Position numbers and translations under genes: made by a program
Source of the DNA: Proteromonas lacertae
Taxonomy: Eukaryota; Sar; Bigyra; Opalinata; Proteromonadidae
Reading direction: 5' to 3'
DNA length: 22,161 nucleotides
NCBI GenBank assembly: GCA_002245135.1
Contig: NGBS01000354.1
Coordinates: forward strand, 1 to 22,161
The notes under the pieces: generated by a model
Database searches by the model: none
What the model was told of the DNA's origin: nothing
What the model saw: only the letters and a program-made list of their open reading frames with translations
In this document: piece after piece, positions 18,955 through 22,161 of the stretch
Position numbering within the stretch: the first letter of the stretch is position 1
Layout of the letters: each line of letters starts with the position of its first letter

Positions 18955-19043
18955 AAAATAAACAGGGTTGTATAAATCGGTCTGCGTATGGAGGTCTGGC
19001 TGTAACTATCGATTTGGTCTTGACTTTCAGTAGGTCAAACCTA
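18955..19043. other. GC-richer spacer next to repeat copy 2
   Basis: After the TGA of the helical gene comes T-rich DNA and then about 80 bp with higher GC (around GGTCTGGCTGTAACTATCG) running into the GGACA element. It could be part of a longer mobile element. No clear tRNA, promoter box or ORF was found. Confidence 0.3.
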
Positions 19044-19121
19044 AGTTCGGCAGGGACAGGGACAGGGACGGGACAAGGGACGGACAAAACTCTAAAAGGA
19101 CATCCATTGCCGAACTATAGG
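19040..19121 (+). repeat. GGACA/AGTTCGGCA short repeat element, copy 2, with inverted ends
   Basis: AGTTCGGCA (19044-19052) and TGCCGAACT (19108-19116) are perfect inverted ends; including flanks they extend to CCTA(T)AGTTCGGCA. The inside is GGGACAGGGACAGGGACGGGACA and an AAAAGGACAT motif. Size about 73-82 bp. No coding. Looks like a very small non-autonomous (MITE-like) element or a repeat-prone hairpin. Confidence 0.65.
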
Positions 19122-19198
19122 ATGTAATATTTATATATTTTTTTTCTATTTTTTTCATTTTTATTGAAAAAAGAATAACAATATAAACTATATGGTAT

Positions 19199-19830
19199 TA
19201 ATTAGTAATTAATAATCAATAACAAGGATTGCCATGTTCAATATTTACTTCCTCTTCAAAATTTTTCATTAATTTCTCCTTCTATTTCTTCATCATTTAT
19301 TCCATCTATATCTTCATCACTTTTTCCGTCACTTTCATTCTCCTCCTCTAATTGAATGACATTTTCATTTTTTCTTTTTTTTTTTCATTTAATAAATAGA
19401 ATTTAATACGCAATATATTGTTAATTGTATTTATACTTTATCTATTTCTTAAGTATATGTTTCCCTTTTACTAACTAATTCTTTTACTTTTGATCATATC
19501 TTTTATTTTTTTGGCTGAAAGTATTACTACATTATTTGAATGACTTAATTGACTTAATAGCGTTTTAAATGATCCACTTTCTTCAAAACGATATTCAAAT
19601 AGTTATTTTCTGTTATTTTTGTTAGTGTGATTTATTCTTTTCACAATAATTGTGATAAAGTTTGAGTTGAGTTGCTCTTGCCAGTACTGATCTACAAAAT
19701 TTCTTGCAGTGTATTATTTTATTTTATTTTATTTTCTATTTCTACTACTTCTTTCAAAGTTTTTAAATCATAAAAACTTCAAACTTTATCTCTTACTCTC
19801 GCTGGTAATGAAATTTAAATGAAAAAGCTT
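19199..19830 (-). pseudogene. Decayed host gene with acidic tail
   Basis: Minus-strand stretches read as protein: about 19640-19800 (ISLPARVRDKV, SFYDLKTLKEVVEIENK, CKKFCRSVLARATQL) with stops TGA and TAA between them; about 19465-19610 (LFEYRFEESGSFKTLL, SHSNNVVILSAKKIKDMIK) ending at TAG; and 19254-19375, an acidic tail (LEEENESDGKSDEDIDG) ending at TGA. The order and strand are consistent with one gene. I could not join them with good introns, so a pseudogene is likelier than a spliced gene. The SFYDL / VVILSAKK spacing is not enough to name a family. Confidence 0.4.
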
Positions 19831-19851
19831 GATTAAAAACAAGCTAGAAAA
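19824..19851. repeat. AAGCTTG hairpin, copy 1
   Basis: AGCTTG and CAAGCT separated by about 8 nt of A-rich loop, flanked by A-runs. Similar to the hairpin at 21841-21866. The rest of 19852-20190 is AT-rich with nothing supported. Confidence 0.4.
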
Positions 19852-20193
19852 TGTTTTGTATAGAATATATGGAGTTATAATCAAAGTAGATATTTCATTA
19901 TAGCAAAATATTGTTATATATCATTTATTTGAGTTATTGTAAATGTAATATATCGTGACTAGAAGTAAATATTAATATTGTTAATTAGATATAAGATGGG
20001 ATAAAAAACGAGTGAAAACAATTAAATGCAACTACAATATATTAATAAAATAGCTTAATTGAAAAATAATATATATTCTGTTAATTTTTCAGTAGGGCAA
20101 GAGTATAATGCGTTATATTGATATATATTGCTCAGTGAATGATTATTTTTACTATTCATTGCAGAAAAAACAAAAAAGATAACAAAAAAGTAA

Positions 20194-20296
20194 AAGGGAC
20201 AAAAGGGACACCTACAGGAAAACACTGGTATTTTGAGCGTGTGAAAAGGGACACAGAAAGGGACAAAAGTCGAAAAGGACTACTTTGCCGAACTCA
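20194..20296 (+). repeat. GGACA/TGCCGAACTCA short repeat element, copy 3
   Basis: Repeated GGGACA units (AAAAGGGAC, AAAAGGGACA, AAAGGGACAC, AAAGGGACAAAA) and a right end TGCCGAACTCA at 20286-20296, identical to the end of copy 1. No matching left end is visible. 20297-20937 is AT-rich with no supported gene. Confidence 0.6.
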
Positions 20297-20937
20297 GATC
20301 AAACATATCAAGTAAAATGTATTAAAATCTACTTTATTCCTTGTTTGTTGCTATTTGTAGCATATAAATTACTATAAAATGCAGGATACTACTTTGTCCT
20401 TATATTTTGCTTTTAAATTTGAGTTAGTATTGTCATATAAAAAATTAATAAATATAATTTCTAAATCTATTTATAGTTTATTCTAATATTTACTACTACG
20501 CAATGAGTCGTAATTAATTATGGTTTTTTATAACCTATATTCTTCTAATTCCTCTAAAATTAATACTAATATCAATTATCATATTCCTCTTCTATTTCAC
20601 TTCTTAACAAATATTAATTGATATCTCATTTTGTTATTCAATATAACATTACATAAACAAATTTGACTAATTATACCTCTATATATGTTTCTAACATTAT
20701 CAAAAGTTTAATTAAGTAGCACAGATAGTACTGATATAATAATAATTTACTCTAAATGATTGTAAGTGTGAGAATATAGAAATACAATGAAATACATTAT
20801 TATCATTCTAAACCATATAATAAATATATACATAATAGTATTACTCATTACAAAGTATAAAATCAAATTAAAAGAATAGTATGGTTAATTCGGTATTTTA
20901 TAGAATGATATATATAGCTTAATATTTTGTTTAGGTC

Positions 20938-21024
20938 TGAGTTACCAAGGACAAGGATAGGACAAGGACATGATAGGACAAAAAGAGTATATGGCTTCAA
21001 AAGGACGTCCTTTTAGGTAACTCA
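20938..21024 (+). repeat. GGACA short repeat element, copy 4, with variant inverted ends
   Basis: TGAGTTACC (20938-20946) and GGTAACTCA (21016-21024) are perfect inverted ends around GGACAAGGATAGGACAAGGACA and AAAAGGACGTCC. The ends differ from copies 1-3 (TTACC instead of TTCGG), but both ends changed together. Size 87 bp. It touches the stop of the minus-strand acidic gene. Confidence 0.65.
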
Positions 21025-21687
21025 AAATGTAAAAGAACTAAATTTATCATATATTTTGTTTAAAAGAGAAAAAATAAAATAAAAAGGACAGAAGTTGTTA
21101 TTTTCTTGTTTGAGTATTATATTGAATTCAATAGACAAAACTAAATATGTTGTATTACTCATTTCACTATCACTTATGTCTATATCCAAATCAACACTTT
21201 CTGAGTTATCATCTTCTTCTATATCGTCATTCGATATATCAATATCTGCATTGCTATTACAATCATCATTATTTTCGCCATCTCCATTATCATTATCTGA
21301 GTGATCTATACTGTTGTTTACAGCTTCTTCAATAGTAGAATCTATTTCATTATCCTCTTCAAACTCCATTATCTTCTTTCCATAACAATTAAACCAGACT
21401 TTACTATCTTTGTGTTTTTAAATATATCTATGTTTACTTCAGGTTTCTTTTTTCTATTCTCGAAATAATTTAGCTCTTCACTAATCTTCTCATCTATTAT
21501 ATTTGAAAAAATACTTAGCATATATTTTTTAACTTCATCTCTTGTTTTGTCTGTAAAATGGGAAATTCGTATTAAAATTTAAGAACTCTTTAAGGATTAA
21601 TACACTGTAATTTATTAACTTCTTCTCAGTAATAATAATTCTATTAATCGCTTTTTTCTCCTTCATTGACATATTGATAATATCCAT
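21022..21687 (-). CDS. Small spliced acidic protein of unknown function
   Basis: Exons 21687-21606, 21550-21405 and 21375-21022; introns 21551-21605 (GTGTAT...TACAG) and 21376-21404 (29 nt, GTAAAG...AAAG) keep frame, 193 residues in all. Start at MDIINMSMKEKK; the frame is open further upstream to about 21750, so a 5' exon may be missing. N-terminal two thirds helical and lysine-rich, then a long D/E/N/S run (about residues 80-150), then a hydrophobic tail that may be readthrough into non-coding sequence, because the stop lies inside repeat copy 4. Resembles the acidic C-terminal tails seen at 7800-7921 and 19254-19375 in composition only. Confidence 0.45.
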
Positions 21688-21840
21688 TCTTACTTTTTGT
21701 ATGATATTAAAACTTTCTGAAAGAGATGTATCATCTCTACTTAGAATTTGAATTTTTGAAGATAGATAGTGTTATTATGTCAGTATTGTAGTAAGAGTAA
21801 ACTTCATCATGACGTCTTTTGTATGACATGATAAAATAAA

Positions 21841-21866
21841 AAAGCTTGAAAAGAAATCAAGCTTGG
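21841..21866. repeat. AAGCTTG hairpin, copy 2
   Basis: AAGCTTG and CAAGCTT with a 9-nt A-rich loop, flanked by A- and T-runs. Could be a transcript-end structure; 21760-22161 is otherwise AT-rich with no gene supported. Confidence 0.4.
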
Positions 21867-22161
21867 ATTTATTTCAAAGTTTAATATTTCGTGTTATAAT
21901 TAAGTATTGTTTCTTTTTATGTTCATATGTGTGTAATGTTGTAAATTCATATGTATAAATCTATAAATTAAGTAGTGTTTCTTTGAAATACTATGAATTA
22001 ATGATATTAAATTTAGCTAAACTAATCAGTTTATTTAACTGTATATATTCAAATAAGTTATGAGTAGTTTATTAATTTACATAATATTCAGATTATGTCA
22101 ATTTGTTTCATATTTCTATTATGAAGTGATACTATTCATGTAAATGTAGTATACATTTATA

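Noticed and set aside
18980-19052. tRNA or SINE head with A and B boxes
   Set aside because: A GGTCAAACC-like word is present, but I could not fold a cloverleaf and the A box does not fit.
19040-19121. Telomere-like GGGACA repeats
   Set aside because: The runs are short, internal, and enclosed by inverted ends; the family occurs in four interstitial places.

Overview
The window reads as nuclear DNA of an AT-rich unicellular eukaryote (a protist or an early-diverging fungus; I cannot name the taxon). Evidence: intergenic DNA is very AT-rich by eye, coding regions use the standard stops, and several genes need very short GT-AG introns (about 29-62 nt, many exactly 32) to stay open. Splicing inferred by frame gives total lengths divisible by three for four genes, which is good internal support.

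Layout. (1) 1-5183: a near-perfect 5.2 kb palindrome (arms 1-2376 and 2807-5183, loop 2377-2806) with visibly higher GC than the rest. Each arm carries the C-terminal part of a protein-primed family-B DNA polymerase of Polinton/Maverick type plus two small ORFs. (2) 5184-5604: AT-rich host debris. (3) About 5613-7604: a second GC-richer block with an A32/FtsK-HerA-like packaging ATPase and two unidentified minus-strand ORFs, bracketed by the 8-bp direct repeat GCATATGG. Blocks 1 and 3 are treated as fossil pieces of a Polinton-like element, already broken before the palindrome formed. (4) 7613-8334: AT-rich DNA with an acidic coding remnant and a short GGACA-type repeat element.

(5) 8335-15717, minus strand: the most interesting part. 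Two large spliced genes lie head-to-tail. The upstream one (12403-15717, 1082 codons predicted) is a Crinkler/RHS-type P-loop NTPase joined to a long Leu/Gln-rich repetitive helical region. The downstream one (8335-12400, 1330 codons predicted) is a Crinkler/RHS-type NTPase fused to a C-terminal ubiquitin-specific protease (USP) domain with recognisable Cys and His boxes; a 32-nt intron separates the two catalytic boxes. The stop of the first and the possible start of the second are 2 nt apart, so one long transcript or even one protein is possible. The likely theme is ATP-driven or self-processing effector-type proteins, one of which would remove ubiquitin from targets.

(6) About 15697-18911, plus strand, divergent from the NTPase pair: an intron-rich, helical-repeat (solenoid-like) gene or gene pair of unknown function, with a damaged or mis-sequenced 5' part. 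(7) 18912-22161: mostly AT-rich intergenic DNA with three more copies of the GGACA/GAGTTCGGCA short repeat family, a decayed minus-strand gene near 19200-19830, a small acidic spliced minus-strand gene (21022-21687) and two look-alike AAGCTTG hairpins.

All domain calls are from reading motifs; no database search was run.
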